Below, one piece after another: positions 7,904-16,434 of a stretch of DNA of 64,000 bases. The DNA is from Actinomadura pelletieri DSM 43383 (GTDB lineage Bacteria > Actinomycetota > Actinomycetes > Streptosporangiales > Streptosporangiaceae), in assembly GCF_003634705.1 (NCBI RefSeq), contig NZ_RBWU01000003.1, positions 124,001-188,000 of the forward strand, read 5' to 3'. A program made the translations under genes and the position numbers. The notes under the pieces were generated by a model, which saw only the letters and a list, made by a program, of their open reading frames with translations, searched no databases and was not told the DNA's origin. Position 1 is the stretch's first letter; every line of letters begins with the position of its first letter.

Positions 7904-8490
7904 CCAGGTCTCCTGGTCATCATCTCGCGCTTTTCACACGCCCCCTGGAAGCTGAGGAAAGCCTACCCGCGCACGACCACGCCATTTCATACCGTGTCAC
8001 CATCTGGTCACCCGGCGCGAACAGTATTGTGGCCAATGGTGGCCGTGAGCCCACTCCAGCGTTTCAGAAGCGATAAAGACGGACTCGCCGGCGGGGCCGC
8101 ACCGGATGCCGTAACAGCGTGATCGAAATAGAGAGGAACATCTGATCCCCTTCATTGACGAATTAGGCGGAGGCTGCGTCGAACCGACGAGCGCTCCCCG
8201 CAACTCCGCCGTGGACGTCGACGACCTCGCTACACCAGGACGCAGGCGGGACTGCCCGCAGTACGGCGCCTCGTGCGCCGTCGCATCCCTGCCGTGCACC
8301 GTCGCACCGGTGCCGGAGATTCTCGAAGCGGGCGAGGGCCCGAGCCCGGCGGGAGCTGATCGCGTGTGGGTTCGGGCCGCGGCCGTCCTAGCCTGTTGTG
8401 CGGGCGGCGGATGTCGGATCGTGACCGCAAGCTGCCGTCAACCCACTCAAACGTGATCCAGAGGTGATCAGGCTCATTAGGATGTAGCAC
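7904..8490. other. intergenic region between two divergent genes, no gene seen
   Basis: 587 bp separate the BTAD-macro gene (minus) from a methyltransferase (plus). Short open frames here (7997-8299 minus, 8211-8456 plus) have odd composition and no recognisable family. The part from about 7990 to 8160 is less GC-rich than its surroundings. The right end carries the -10 box described next. Confidence 0.5.
8478..8483 (+). promoter_or_regulatory. -10 box TAGGAT for a leaderless start at 8491
   Basis: TAGGAT ends 7 nt before GTG 8491, the spacing expected if the transcript begins at the start codon. This supports 8491 over GTG 8524, although the latter has a GGGGG run upstream. Confidence 0.5.
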
Positions 8491-9345
8491 GTGCCACCGC
8501 ACCAACCCGATGGGGGCTTTTCCGTGCCGGACACAGCAGACAGCGAACCGCGTTCGGCGGATCTGAAGACCAACGTGGCCCATTCGGCACGGGTCTACGA
8601 CTACCTGCTGGGCGGGAAGGACAACTACGCCGCCGACCGGGAGGCCGCCGAAGAGGTCATCAAGATCGCGCCGTACATGCCGACGTCCGTGCGGGCCAGC
8701 CGTAACTTCATGGTGCGGGTGGCGCGCCATCTGGCCGCCGAGTGCGGTGTGCGGCAGTTCCTCGACGTCGGGACCGGCCTGCCGACGTCGCCGAACCTCC
8801 ACGAGGTCGTCCAGGGGGTCGATCCCGCCTCCCGGGTCGTGTACGTCGACAACGACCCGATCGTGCTCGTCCACGCCCGCGCGCTGCTCACCAGCACCCC
8901 GGAGGGAAGCTCCCGCTACATCCAGGCCGATCTGGCCGACCCTGAGGCGATCATGAACGCGCCGGAGGTGCGGGAGAGCTTCGACATGACCCGGCCGGTG
9001 GCGCTGTGCCTGCTCACCGTCATCCACTTCGTCCAGGACGACGACGAGGCGCGCCGCATCGTCCGGCGGCTGATGGAGCCGCTGCCGCCCGGCAGTTACC
9101 TCGCCCTCTCCACGATCAACATCGAGAGTGCCGCTGGACCGGTCCGAGCCGCCGTCGCCAAGCACAACGAGCACGGGATCAGGTCGAAGGGCCGCACGAC
9201 GGCGCAGATCACCGGCTTCTTCGACGGTCTGGAGCTGACCGATCCGGGGGTGGTTCCCGTCCACCACTGGCGCCCGGACGACGAGGCCAAGAAGATCGAC
9301 GACACGCAGGTCTCCATCTACGGCGGGCTGGCCCGCAAGCCCTAG
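8491..9345 (+). CDS. SAM-dependent methyltransferase, DUF574/Methyltransf_19 family (284 aa)
   Basis: Seen: HSARVYDYLLGGKDNYAADR near residues 31-50, the family signature; FLDVGTGLP near 90-98, the SAM-binding glycine loop; YVDNDPIVLVHARALL near 116-131, the acidic residue for SAM ribose; and the closing HHWRPD and YGGLARKP. Substrates of this actinobacterial family are unknown. Two paralogs lie at 18553-19392 and 21380-22192. GTG 8491 fits a leaderless transcript; GTG 8524 is the alternative. The last 4 bp overlap the convergent methyltransferase at 9342. Confidence 0.9.
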   Translation: MPPHQPDGGFSVPDTADSEPRSADLKTNVAHSARVYDYLLGGKDNYAADREAAEEVIKIAPYMPTSVRASRNFMVRVARHLAAECGVRQFLDVGTGLPTSPNLHEVVQGVDPASRVVYVDNDPIVLVHARALLTSTPEGSSRYIQADLADPEAIMNAPEVRESFDMTRPVALCLLTVIHFVQDDDEARRIVRRLMEPLPPGSYLALSTINIESAAGPVRAAVAKHNEHGIRSKGRTTAQITGFFDGLELTDPGVVPVHHWRPDDEAKKIDDTQVSIYGGLARKP

Positions 9346-9920
9346 CGGCGGGCCGCGAACGCCGTCAGGTCGGACAGTTCGTGCCGTGTGACGTCGGAGA
9401 AGCGGCGGCGTAGCCCGTCCTCGATACGGCGGAGCTGGTCGTCGGGGAGCCGGAAGCGCCGCGTGCCCCGCTGGGGCCGCCCGCCGCCGTGCCAGGCGAT
9501 CACCACCCGGCCGCCGGGGCGGGTGACGCGGCGCAGCTCGTCCAGGCCGCCGTCCAGGGACGGCCACAGCCCCACCGTGTTGACGGTGACGACGCGGTCG
9601 AACTCGGCGTCGCCGAATCCCGTGTCGTCGGCGGTGCCGAGGCGGAGGTCGGCGTCCGGCGCCTGTCCGCGGGCCATGTCGCGCATCTCGGGTGACGGGT
9701 CGACGCCGCTGACCCGTCCGGCCGTCCGGGTGAGGCGCCGGACCAGGCCGCCCGGCCCGTAGCCGATCTCCAGAACGGCCTGCCCCGGCCGGACGTCGAG
9801 CAGTTCGGCGACCTCGTCCTGGCGGTTCATCCGCAGCATGAGGCGTCCGGCGAGGCGCCCGCGCAGCCCGCGCGGTACGGCGAACGGGGAGCGGGTGCCC
9901 CGCTCGGAGGTCCACGGCAT
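9342..9920 (-). CDS. class I SAM-dependent methyltransferase
   Basis: A short Rossmann-type methyltransferase: LEIGYGPGGL carries the SAM glycine motif, SGVDPSPEM the acidic loop, FDRVVTVNTVGLW motif IV and LRRVTRPGGRVVIAWHG the post-motif typical of the Methyltransf_11 group. The substrate cannot be told. ATG 9920 is chosen; TTG 9947 and GTG 9929 are in-frame alternatives with equally weak ribosome sites. It converges on the DUF574 gene with a 4-bp overlap. Confidence 0.82.
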   Translation of the reverse strand: MPWTSERGTRSPFAVPRGLRGRLAGRLMLRMNRQDEVAELLDVRPGQAVLEIGYGPGGLVRRLTRTAGRVSGVDPSPEMRDMARGQAPDADLRLGTADDTGFGDAEFDRVVTVNTVGLWPSLDGGLDELRRVTRPGGRVVIAWHGGGRPQRGTRRFRLPDDQLRRIEDGLRRRFSDVTRHELSDLTAFAARR

Positions 9921-9975
9921 GGTCTTCACACCGGGGACGTTCCCCAAGGTGACACGGGAAATCCGGGTGGCGCGG

Positions 9976-9981
9976 TAGTGT
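9976..9981 (+). promoter_or_regulatory. -10 box TAGTGT for a leaderless start at 9988
   Basis: TAGTGT ends 6 nt before ATG 9988, and no ribosome site precedes the ATG. The position is consistent with a leaderless transcript. Confidence 0.42.
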
Positions 9982-9987
9982 CGGCGG

Positions 9988-10737
9988 ATGCTGCTGCGCG
10001 CCTACGGGATCGCCCGGTCGCTCGCCATGTACTACGGCGTCCCGGGCAAGCACCGGCGCGCGTCGCGCCTCTACGGTGAGTTCCTCGGGCCGGGGGACGT
10101 CGCGTTCGACGTCGGCGCCCATGTGGGCGGACGGGTGCACGTGTGGCGCGGGCTCGGGGCGCGGGTGGTCGCGGTGGAGCCGCAGCCCGACTGCCTGCGC
10201 GTTCTGCGCCTCCTCTACGGACACGACGCCGACGTCGCGATCGTGCCGGGCGCGGTGGGGACGCGTCCGGGCCGGGCCCGGCTGGCGTTGTCGTCGGCGA
10301 CGCCGACGGTCTCGTCGATGTCGCCCGACTGGATCGAGTCGGTCACGACGGACCGCAATTTCGCCTGGGTCCGGTGGGACCGCGCCGTCGAGGTGGACGT
10401 CACGACCCTGGACGACCTGATCGCGGCCCACGGCGTCCCGGCCTTCTGCAAGATCGACGTCGAGGGCTTCGAGTCGGACGTCCTGGCCGGGTTGACGCGT
10501 GCCGTGCCCGCGTTGTCGTTCGAGTACGTCCCGTCGGCGCACGAGGCGAGCCTGGAGTCGTTGCGCCTCGTGGAGCGGCTCGGCGCATCGGCCGGTGGGT
10601 ACGTCTACAACTACTCGCCCATCGAGACGATGCGGTTCGCGAGCGAGCACTGGCTGGACGCGGCCGCCCTGGAGAAGGGCCTCGAACGGATCCGTCCCCG
10701 CGGCCGCTCCGGCGATGTCTACGCCCGCCTCCGCTAG
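9988..10737 (+). CDS. FkbM family methyltransferase (249 aa)
   Basis: This family usually methylates hydroxyl groups of small molecules or sugars. Seen: FDVGAHVGGRVHVW near residues 35-48 (SAM loop), VVAVEPQPDCLRVL (acidic loop), and FCKIDVEGFESDVLAGL near 152-168, the FkbM signature. Length fits the family. No biosynthetic cluster surrounds it, so the substrate is open. Its stop overlaps the end of the convergent nucleotidyltransferase gene by 4 bp. Confidence 0.88.
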   Translation: MLLRAYGIARSLAMYYGVPGKHRRASRLYGEFLGPGDVAFDVGAHVGGRVHVWRGLGARVVAVEPQPDCLRVLRLLYGHDADVAIVPGAVGTRPGRARLALSSATPTVSSMSPDWIESVTTDRNFAWVRWDRAVEVDVTTLDDLIAAHGVPAFCKIDVEGFESDVLAGLTRAVPALSFEYVPSAHEASLESLRLVERLGASAGGYVYNYSPIETMRFASEHWLDAAALEKGLERIRPRGRSGDVYARLR

Positions 10738-11540
10738 TCGACGTCGTCGATCACTTCGAGCATGAACTCCCCGACCCGTCGCGGGGACACGGCCGGAACC
10801 GGGTCACCGCGCCGGTGGGCGAGGGCGTCGCGGACGAGGTCGTGCCAGCGCGGCGCGAAGACGTCCAGGGCGTACTCGCCCGCCTCCTCCTTGCTGAGGA
10901 TCTCCCCCGTCGCGACGGTGTGGTGCAGGCGGGGCGGCCCGAGCAGGTATGTCAGAGCCAGGCGTTCCGGCGGCTGGAGCGGTTTGCGCGGCGGGCGCGG
11001 CGACAGGGTGCGGACGGCGAGACTCCGCCAGTGGCCCCGCAACTGTCCCAGCGTCCAGGGACGCAGCCGTCCCGGCTCTGGCTCGAGCGGAAGATCCTCG
11101 GGGGCCGGGCCACGGAGTGTGATGGCCCCTTCGCGGAGCAGCTTCCACGTCACCGGGTTCACGTCGAAGGCACGACCGTGGTGGAAGGACGGGCCGCTGT
11201 GCGAGGCCAGCGGGCGGATCGCCGTGACCGGCTTGCCGAGGTCGCCGGCGTCCACGAAGACACCGTTCATCGTCTCGGGAATGGTGGGCCGGGCCCGCAG
11301 CACCGCCCGGCCGAGGGCCTCGGTGTTGCCCAGGACGTGCAGCGCCCGGAGGCGACGCACCTCGCCGTCCGTGAGACGACCGGGCACAACGGCGACGAAG
11401 TCGATGTCGCTGCGGCCCGGCCGCCACGCCCCTAACGCGGCGGACCCCACCACGTAGAAGCCGCTGATCCGGCCGGGCAGCAGCCGGTCGGCGACCCCGA
11501 GGTATCGCCGTGCGGTGCGTTCCATCGTTGCGATGCTCAA
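10734..11540 (-). CDS. AadA-like nucleotidyltransferase domain protein (268 aa)
   Basis: The N-terminus has FYVVGSAALGAW followed by RSDIDFVAVV, the GS...D.D pattern of polymerase-beta-type nucleotidyltransferases such as aminoglycoside adenylyltransferases (AadA, DUF4111). The C-terminal helical half also fits that group. I cannot tell whether it modifies an antibiotic. TTG 11540 overlaps the stop of the upstream gene (TTGA) and has GGAGG 4 nt before it; ATG 11525 is the alternative. It is the second gene of a MarR-controlled operon with the oxidoreductase at 11537-12451. Confidence 0.78.
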   Translation of the reverse strand: MSIATMERTARRYLGVADRLLPGRISGFYVVGSAALGAWRPGRSDIDFVAVVPGRLTDGEVRRLRALHVLGNTEALGRAVLRARPTIPETMNGVFVDAGDLGKPVTAIRPLASHSGPSFHHGRAFDVNPVTWKLLREGAITLRGPAPEDLPLEPEPGRLRPWTLGQLRGHWRSLAVRTLSPRPPRKPLQPPERLALTYLLGPPRLHHTVATGEILSKEEAGEYALDVFAPRWHDLVRDALAHRRGDPVPAVSPRRVGEFMLEVIDDVD

Positions 11541-12451
11541 CGTTCCTCCTTCGCGGTCGCCTCGCGGACCGCGGGTGCGATCTCCGCGGCCCAGCGGCCG
11601 AGGGTGACGTCGTCCGGGGCGCCACCGCCGGTGGAGAACAGGGTGAAGCCGGAGGCGCCGTGGTCCAGGACGGCCCGGGTGAGTTCGTCGACCCATTGGT
11701 CGACGGAGCCGCCGATCCAGCGTCCGGCAGGGTCACGTGGGGCGGTGAGCGGCCGGTCGGTGACGCGGCCCGGAAGGTTGTAGACCGTGCGGATCTCCCG
11801 GGGGTCGCGTCCCGCGGCGGTCGCGGCCTCGTCGATGATCGGCCGGGACGTCCGGTACCGGTCGCTGAGCCAGTCGGCGGCGTGGCCGGGGATCCAGCCG
11901 TCCGCGACCCGCCCGGTCGCGGCCAGCGACCGCGGCCCGACCGATCCGGTCCACACGGGCGGCGCGGTGACGGGGGCGGGTTCGATCTCGTCCACCCGGT
12001 AGTGGCGGCCCCGGTGGGTGACGGGCGGGCCGCCACCCGACAGCTTCCTGATCAGGACGATCGCCTCCTCGAACGCGTTCACGGCCTCACCCGGGGTGAG
12101 GCGCGGCACACCCATGTCGGTGATGCGGTCCCAGAGCCCGCCCGCGCCCATGCCGAGAACGATACGGCCCTCGGACAGGGCCGACAGGGACGTGACCGTC
12201 CGGGCCAGCATGGGAGCGGGCCGGGTCGGCAGGTTGGTGACGTTGGCGATGCCGGCGATGGTCCGCGTCCCGCCGAGGACGAACCCGATGGCGGCGTAGG
12301 CGTCGAGGTGTCCGCCGAGGTAGGGATGGTCCGAGAGCGAGAAGTGATCGAGACCGTCACGGTCCGCCTGCCGCGCGAGGCGAAGGAACTCGGGCGTCGC
12401 GTCGACGCCTCCGTGGGCGCCGAACCCGAAGACGACTCCATGGTCACGCAT
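11537..12451 (-). CDS. LLM-class flavin/F420-dependent oxidoreductase (304 aa)
   Basis: A luciferase-like monooxygenase family member: FGFGAHGG near the start, LSDHPYLGG, TNLPTRPAPMLARTVTSL and LGMGAGG near 100 are the usual barrel strands, and GRVADGWIPG near 185 is typical of F420-using members. The substrate is unknown. ATG 12451 has GGGAG 5 nt upstream. The promoter region carries two adjacent perfect MarR-type palindromes (12470-12510) that overlap a TAATAT -10 box on this strand, so the neighbouring MarR protein very likely represses it. Confidence 0.87.
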   Translation of the reverse strand: MRDHGVVFGFGAHGGVDATPEFLRLARQADRDGLDHFSLSDHPYLGGHLDAYAAIGFVLGGTRTIAGIANVTNLPTRPAPMLARTVTSLSALSEGRIVLGMGAGGLWDRITDMGVPRLTPGEAVNAFEEAIVLIRKLSGGGPPVTHRGRHYRVDEIEPAPVTAPPVWTGSVGPRSLAATGRVADGWIPGHAADWLSDRYRTSRPIIDEAATAAGRDPREIRTVYNLPGRVTDRPLTAPRDPAGRWIGGSVDQWVDELTRAVLDHGASGFTLFSTGGGAPDDVTLGRWAAEIAPAVREATAKEER

Positions 12452-12469
12452 GAGCACTCCCAACGATTG

Positions 12470-12510
12470 AAGTTCGTTGCACGAACTATATTAGTTCGTG
12501 CAACGAACTT
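12470..12510. promoter_or_regulatory. double MarR operator, 19-bp perfect inverted repeat
   Basis: Arms 12470-12488 and 12492-12510 are perfect inverted complements around 3 bp. Each arm is itself a palindrome, AGTTCGT-N3-ACGAACT (12471-12487 and 12493-12509). The same half sites recur before the MarR gene at 13042-13058. On the minus strand the centre holds TAATAT (12493-12488), a good -10 for the oxidoreductase gene, so binding would block it. Confidence 0.85.
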
Positions 12511-12535
12511 CAATTGACCGTCTCAGGGTGCGGAA

Positions 12536-13012
12536 TCAGTGTGCGGGGAACGTCCCCTCCCCCGGCTCCATGAAGACCACGGGGACCTCGTTGTCGGCCA
12601 CGAGCCGGCCGAGCGCACCGGCGAGCGCGTCGCGTTCCGCGCGGCTGAGCCCGGCGGCCAGTTTCTCCACCCGGCGACAGGTCTCGGGATAGAACGCGTC
12701 GATGAGCGCGCGACCCTCCGGCGTCAACGCGACCCGCACCGCCCGCAGATCCTCCGGGTCGGGCTCGCGGCGCACCAGGCCGTTGCGCTCCGTGCGGTCG
12801 ACCAGGCCGGTGAGGCTCGACTTGGCCAGCCCCAGCATCGTCCCGAGCTCGCTCATCCCCCGAGGCCGCGCCATCAGCACGCACAGCAGCACACCCTGCT
12901 GCGACGTGAGCCCATGGTTCCGGGCCGATTCGGCATAGACGGCATTCACCAGGAACGCGGCCTGAACCAACGCGCCGACGACGCCCGACCGCGTCTCCTT
13001 CTGCTCACCCAC
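12536..13012 (-). CDS. MarR family transcriptional regulator (158 aa)
   Basis: Dimeric winged-helix repressor. Seen: LTSQQGVLLCVL, MSELGTMLGLAKSSLTGLVD (recognition helix), RTERNGLVRREPDPEDLRAVRVALT (wing) and dimer helices at both ends. GTG 13012 begins the frame. The operator copies at 12470-12510 (downstream, before the oxidoreductase) and at 13042-13058 (30 bp upstream of its own start) suggest it represses both itself and the LLM/nucleotidyltransferase operon. The ligand is unknown. Confidence 0.9.
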   Translation of the reverse strand: MGEQKETRSGVVGALVQAAFLVNAVYAESARNHGLTSQQGVLLCVLMARPRGMSELGTMLGLAKSSLTGLVDRTERNGLVRREPDPEDLRAVRVALTPEGRALIDAFYPETCRRVEKLAAGLSRAERDALAGALGRLVADNEVPVVFMEPGEGTFPAH

Positions 13013-13041
13013 GCGTCCAGGCTACAGCGACCGCCCACGGA

Positions 13042-13058
13042 AGTTCGCACAACGAACT
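13042..13058. promoter_or_regulatory. MarR operator upstream of its own gene
   Basis: AGTTCG-N5-CGAACT has the same half sites as the double operator at 12470-12510 and lies 30 bp upstream of the MarR start codon. This fits negative autoregulation. Confidence 0.75.
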
Positions 13059-13069
13059 AACGCCTTGGG

Positions 13070-13315
13070 TCAGTCTGTTCTCCGGGCGCGGAGGGCGCGG
13101 ATGATGCGGAGGGGGAAGAGGCCGACGAGCGGGGCGCGCCGTCCGATGTCCTCGCGGTCCTTCCGGTCGAAGGCGCGGGCGTAGCGTTGGGCGTCGGACG
13201 GGGTCGGGTAGTCCTTCGCTCCCCCGGCTCCGCAGTCCCGCGAGCAGCGCCAGCGCATCGTGGTGCCTTCGGCGGAGAAGCGCATGTCATGGCCGAGGAG
13301 GCGGCAGCGCAGCAT
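13070..13315 (-). CDS. small cysteine/histidine-containing protein (81 aa)
   Basis: The N-terminus reads C-x4-H (C4, H9), then RWRCSRDCG (C24 and C28), a possible small zinc-binding unit. The C-terminus is arginine-rich. I recall similar short DUF1660-like proteins but cannot assign a role. ATG 13315 shares one base with the stop of the MFS fusion gene (TGATG), so it is translated from the same transcript. Confidence 0.68.
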   Translation of the reverse strand: MLRCRLLGHDMRFSAEGTTMRWRCSRDCGAGGAKDYPTPSDAQRYARAFDRKDREDIGRRAPLVGLFPLRIIRALRARRTD

Positions 13316-15855
13316 CACTGCTCCGTGTCGGTGGGTCTGGACGGCGGCGCGTACCTGTTGCGCGCCTGGGGCTGGGCGACTCCTTCGTGGACGGCCTCGC
13401 GGAGCGCGGAACGGAACCGTCCAGGGCCCCAGAAGCGGGCGCCGACCAGTTCGGCGAGCCGGCGGCGGGTGGTCGGGCCGTGTTCCTCGAGGGCCCGCGC
13501 GATGGCGTTGACCTCGCGGTCCAGGGCGATGTCGACGTCGGACGACCAGCGGCTCGCCGTCCCGAGCATCCCCGGGGAGTAGAACGTCTCGCCGGGGCCG
13601 GGAAGGACGCGGCGCCACCCGGTGGGTCTCATCCGCTCGCGGCGCAGGACGCGTTCCCGGATGCGTTCGTCGCGTTCCCGGTCCGCCGGCCGTGTCCGTG
13701 CCGCCGCGCCCGCCTCCTCCGCGAGGGACGCGGCGGCGGAACGGTGCTGCGCGGCCTCCATCCGGTCGGCCGCGGCCTCGGCGCGCAGCCGGTGGGCGGC
13801 GGCCTCCCGATCGTGCCGGTCGGCCTCGTCCTCGTCGCGGTCGGCCCGCGCCGCGTACGCCAACGCCAGCTCGGCGTGCATCTTCTCCCACTCGTCGAAG
13901 GTCTCGGCCTGGCGGCGGGCGACCTCCGCCTCCGCGCCCTCGGCCTGCGCCGCCCTGGCACGGGCCTGCGCGGCCATCACGTTCTGTTCCCGGGCCCGGG
14001 CCCGTTCCGCGGCGGCGGAGGCGAGGGCGGCGTGCGTCTCCGCGTCCTGCTGGTCGGCGGCGGTCAGGGCCGCCGTTCGCTCCCGCAACGCGCGGGCGCG
14101 CTCGTCCGCCGCGGCGGCGCTCTCCAGGGCGCTGCGGCGTTCGTCGTCGGTGGCGGCGCGTTCGGCGGCGGCCCGCTCGTCATGGGCGGTCGCCTCCTCC
14201 AGCAGCCGCTCGGCGTCCCATTCGGCGGTCTGCGCGAGGACCTCCTCCACCCGCAGCCGTTCTGCCGCGTCGCGGTCGCCCTCGTCCGCCCGCGGTCTCA
14301 GCTCGTGGACGGCGGCGCGGTGCTCAGCCGCGAGCGCCCGCCGCTCCTCGGCATGGCGCCGCGCCTCCAACGCGTCCCGGCGCCCCGGCACGGCCGGTTC
14401 CTCCTCCTCGGCCTCCGCGGCGGTGAGCGGTTTGGCGATGTTCTCCAGCGAAGCCTTCTCTGCCCGCACACCGTAGAAGATCTCGGCGATACCGCCGAGC
14501 GTCATGATCGCGGCGCCGACGAAGAACCCGATCGCGACGAGGTCCACGTTTCCGCTGTCGATCAGCCGGCCGAACAGGAGCGGGCCGGTGATGCCGCCGA
14601 CGGCCGTGCCGATGGCGTAGAAGAACGCGATGGCCAGCGCCCGCGTCTCCATCGGGAAGATCTCGCTGACCGTCAGGTAGGCGGAGCTCGCGCCCGCCGA
14701 GGCGAAGAAGAACGTCACGCCGATCAACGCCATGAACGTCCACCGCGTCAGACCGTCGCCCATCAGCAGGACGCCGAGCAGGACGGTGAACGCCGACGCG
14801 GCGAGATACGTACCCGCGATCATCGGCTTGCGCCCCACCGTGTCGAACAGCCGGCCGAGCAGCAGGGGGCCGAGGAAGTTGCCGAGCGCGAACATGGCGA
14901 AGAAGTACGGCACCGTCGCGGACGCCACCGCGAAGTACTCGCTCAGGATGGTGCCGAGGTCGAACGTCACGGCGTTGTACAGGAACGCCTGGCCCACGAA
15001 CAGCGCGAGGCCGAGGACCGCGCGCGTCGTGTAGTGCTTGAAAGCGACCCCGCCGATCTCCTTGAACGAGATGGTCTTGCGCTGCCGCACGGTGATGCTC
15101 TCGCCCGGCTCCTCCAGTTCCTGGCGGGTCTCCTCGCGGATGTCGCGTTCGATCCCGTCGACGATCCGTTCGGCCTCCTCGTCCCGCCCGTGGATGAACA
15201 GCCACCGTGGACTCTCCGGGACGTGCCGCCGCACGAACATGATGACGAGGCCGAGCAGCCCGCCCGCCCCGAACGCCAACCGCCACCCGAAGTCGGCCGG
15301 GAAGATCCCTTCATTCAGGAGCAGCACGGCGGCGAGGGCGCCGAGCGCGGCCCCCACCCAGTAGCTGCCGTTGATGATGATGTCGACCCGGCCACGGGCA
15401 CGGGCCGGGATCAGCTCGTCGATCGCCGAGTTGATCGCCGCGTACTCGCCGCCGATGCCCATCCCGGTGACGAACCGGCAGATGAAGAAGTACCACGGCG
15501 CGAACGCGAACGCGGTCGCCACCGTCGCCACCACATAGACGGCCAATGTGAGAATGAACAGTTTCTTCCGGCCGAATCTGTCGGTGAGCTGACCGAACAG
15601 CAAGGCGCCGGTACACGCGCCCGCGACGTAGATCGCCGCCGCGTACCCGATGTCGGCCGGTGACAGGGCGATGCCGCTGCCGTCCTCGGTGAGCCGCGCG
15701 GCGACCGACCCGACGATCGTCACCTCAAGGCCGTCGAGGATCCAGACCGTGCCGAGCCCGATGACGACCATCCAATGGAACCGCGACCACGGCAACCGGT
15801 CCATGCGCGCGGGAATCCGCGTCGTCACCGTCCCGAGTCGCATGTCGTCGCTCAT
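13315..15855 (-). CDS. MFS transporter fused to coiled coil and C-terminal winged helix (846 aa)
   Basis: Residues 1-480 form a 12-helix MFS transporter of the sugar/metabolite:H+ symporter type. WILDGLEVTIVG is in helix 1, DRFGRKKLF is the loop 2-3 signature, and RFVTGMGIGGEYAAINS is in helix 4. Residues about 485-750 are a highly charged Ala/Glu/Arg heptad-rich region, almost certainly a long coiled coil. Residues 780-840 look like a winged helix (EVNAIARALEEHGPTTRRRLAEL...). The frame is unbroken, so the fusion is real in this sequence. Such a cytoplasmic tail is unusual for MFS proteins and may sense or tether. ATG 15855 follows a GGGGGA run. Confidence 0.87.
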   Translation of the reverse strand: MSDDMRLGTVTTRIPARMDRLPWSRFHWMVVIGLGTVWILDGLEVTIVGSVAARLTEDGSGIALSPADIGYAAAIYVAGACTGALLFGQLTDRFGRKKLFILTLAVYVVATVATAFAFAPWYFFICRFVTGMGIGGEYAAINSAIDELIPARARGRVDIIINGSYWVGAALGALAAVLLLNEGIFPADFGWRLAFGAGGLLGLVIMFVRRHVPESPRWLFIHGRDEEAERIVDGIERDIREETRQELEEPGESITVRQRKTISFKEIGGVAFKHYTTRAVLGLALFVGQAFLYNAVTFDLGTILSEYFAVASATVPYFFAMFALGNFLGPLLLGRLFDTVGRKPMIAGTYLAASAFTVLLGVLLMGDGLTRWTFMALIGVTFFFASAGASSAYLTVSEIFPMETRALAIAFFYAIGTAVGGITGPLLFGRLIDSGNVDLVAIGFFVGAAIMTLGGIAEIFYGVRAEKASLENIAKPLTAAEAEEEEPAVPGRRDALEARRHAEERRALAAEHRAAVHELRPRADEGDRDAAERLRVEEVLAQTAEWDAERLLEEATAHDERAAAERAATDDERRSALESAAAADERARALRERTAALTAADQQDAETHAALASAAAERARAREQNVMAAQARARAAQAEGAEAEVARRQAETFDEWEKMHAELALAYAARADRDEDEADRHDREAAAHRLRAEAAADRMEAAQHRSAAASLAEEAGAAARTRPADRERDERIRERVLRRERMRPTGWRRVLPGPGETFYSPGMLGTASRWSSDVDIALDREVNAIARALEEHGPTTRRRLAELVGARFWGPGRFRSALREAVHEGVAQPQARNRYAPPSRPTDTEQ

Positions 15856-15883
15856 GTCGGGCAGTCCCCCATGGTCACCAGTG

Positions 15884-15896
15884 GATCACCGTGATC
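15884..15896. promoter_or_regulatory. perfect 6-1-6 palindrome in a divergent promoter region
   Basis: GATCAC-C-GTGATC lies between the MFS fusion gene (minus, start 15855) and the MerR gene (plus, start 16016). It could be an operator for either gene; no protein can be assigned. Confidence 0.45.
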
Positions 15897-16015
15897 TCGC
15901 TTTTACCCCTGGCCCGCGAATCACACATGCGGGATTACCGTCGACGCATCGGCCGTTGGACAGAAGCCGGGGCGAGGCACGATGGCCGAGCCCGAGAACG
16001 CGGGTGGACGCTCCG

Positions 16016-16420
16016 ATGAACGGTGAACAGCAGGGGTTGCGGTCCGGCCAGGTCGCCGAGGCCGCCGGGGTGAACCCGCAGACCCTGCGGTACTACGAGC
16101 GCCGCGGCCTGCTCACCGAACCGGAACGCACGCTGGGCGGCCACCGGCTCTACCCGGCCGAGACGATCACCGTCTTGAGAGCGATCAAGACCGCACAGCG
16201 ACTCGGATTCACCCTGGACGAGATCGCCGACCTCCTGAAGACCACCCGGCACGGTCACCCCGGTCTCCGGAACCGGGCGCGGGAGAAGCTGCTGGAGATC
16301 GAGCAGCACATCACCGACCTGCAGACCGTGCGATCCACCCTGCACGAAGCGGTCAACACCGGATGCGACGACCTGCTGGCATGCGCGCGGCAACCGTCCT
16401 GCCCGCTGCCGTTCTCCTAG
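16016..16420 (+). CDS. MerR family transcriptional regulator (134 aa)
   Basis: Seen: SGQVAEAAGVNPQTLRYYERRGLL (10-33, winged-helix HTH), GGHRLYP (41-47) and a long dimer helix at 84-112. The C-terminus has three cysteines, C117, C123 and C129, like metal-sensing MerR proteins, but the C82 ligand of mercury MerR is absent. Metal or thiol sensing is possible, not shown. ATG 16016 has GGTGGA 8 nt upstream. It is divergent from the MFS fusion gene and may control it. Confidence 0.88.
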   Translation: MNGEQQGLRSGQVAEAAGVNPQTLRYYERRGLLTEPERTLGGHRLYPAETITVLRAIKTAQRLGFTLDEIADLLKTTRHGHPGLRNRAREKLLEIEQHITDLQTVRSTLHEAVNTGCDDLLACARQPSCPLPFS

Positions 16421-16434
16421 CGCGCTTCCCTGGC

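Noticed and set aside
7997-8299. 100-residue frame in the 7904-8490 gap
   Set aside because: No ribosome site, no family and a Cys/Arg-rich random look.
8230-10650. 806-residue open frame spanning two methyltransferases
   Set aside because: It runs antisense through both genes and has no recognisable domain.
13387-15663. 758-residue open frame opposite the MFS fusion gene
   Set aside because: It is rich in Arg/Gly/Pro, has no family pattern, and is an antisense shadow of a clear transporter gene in high-GC DNA.
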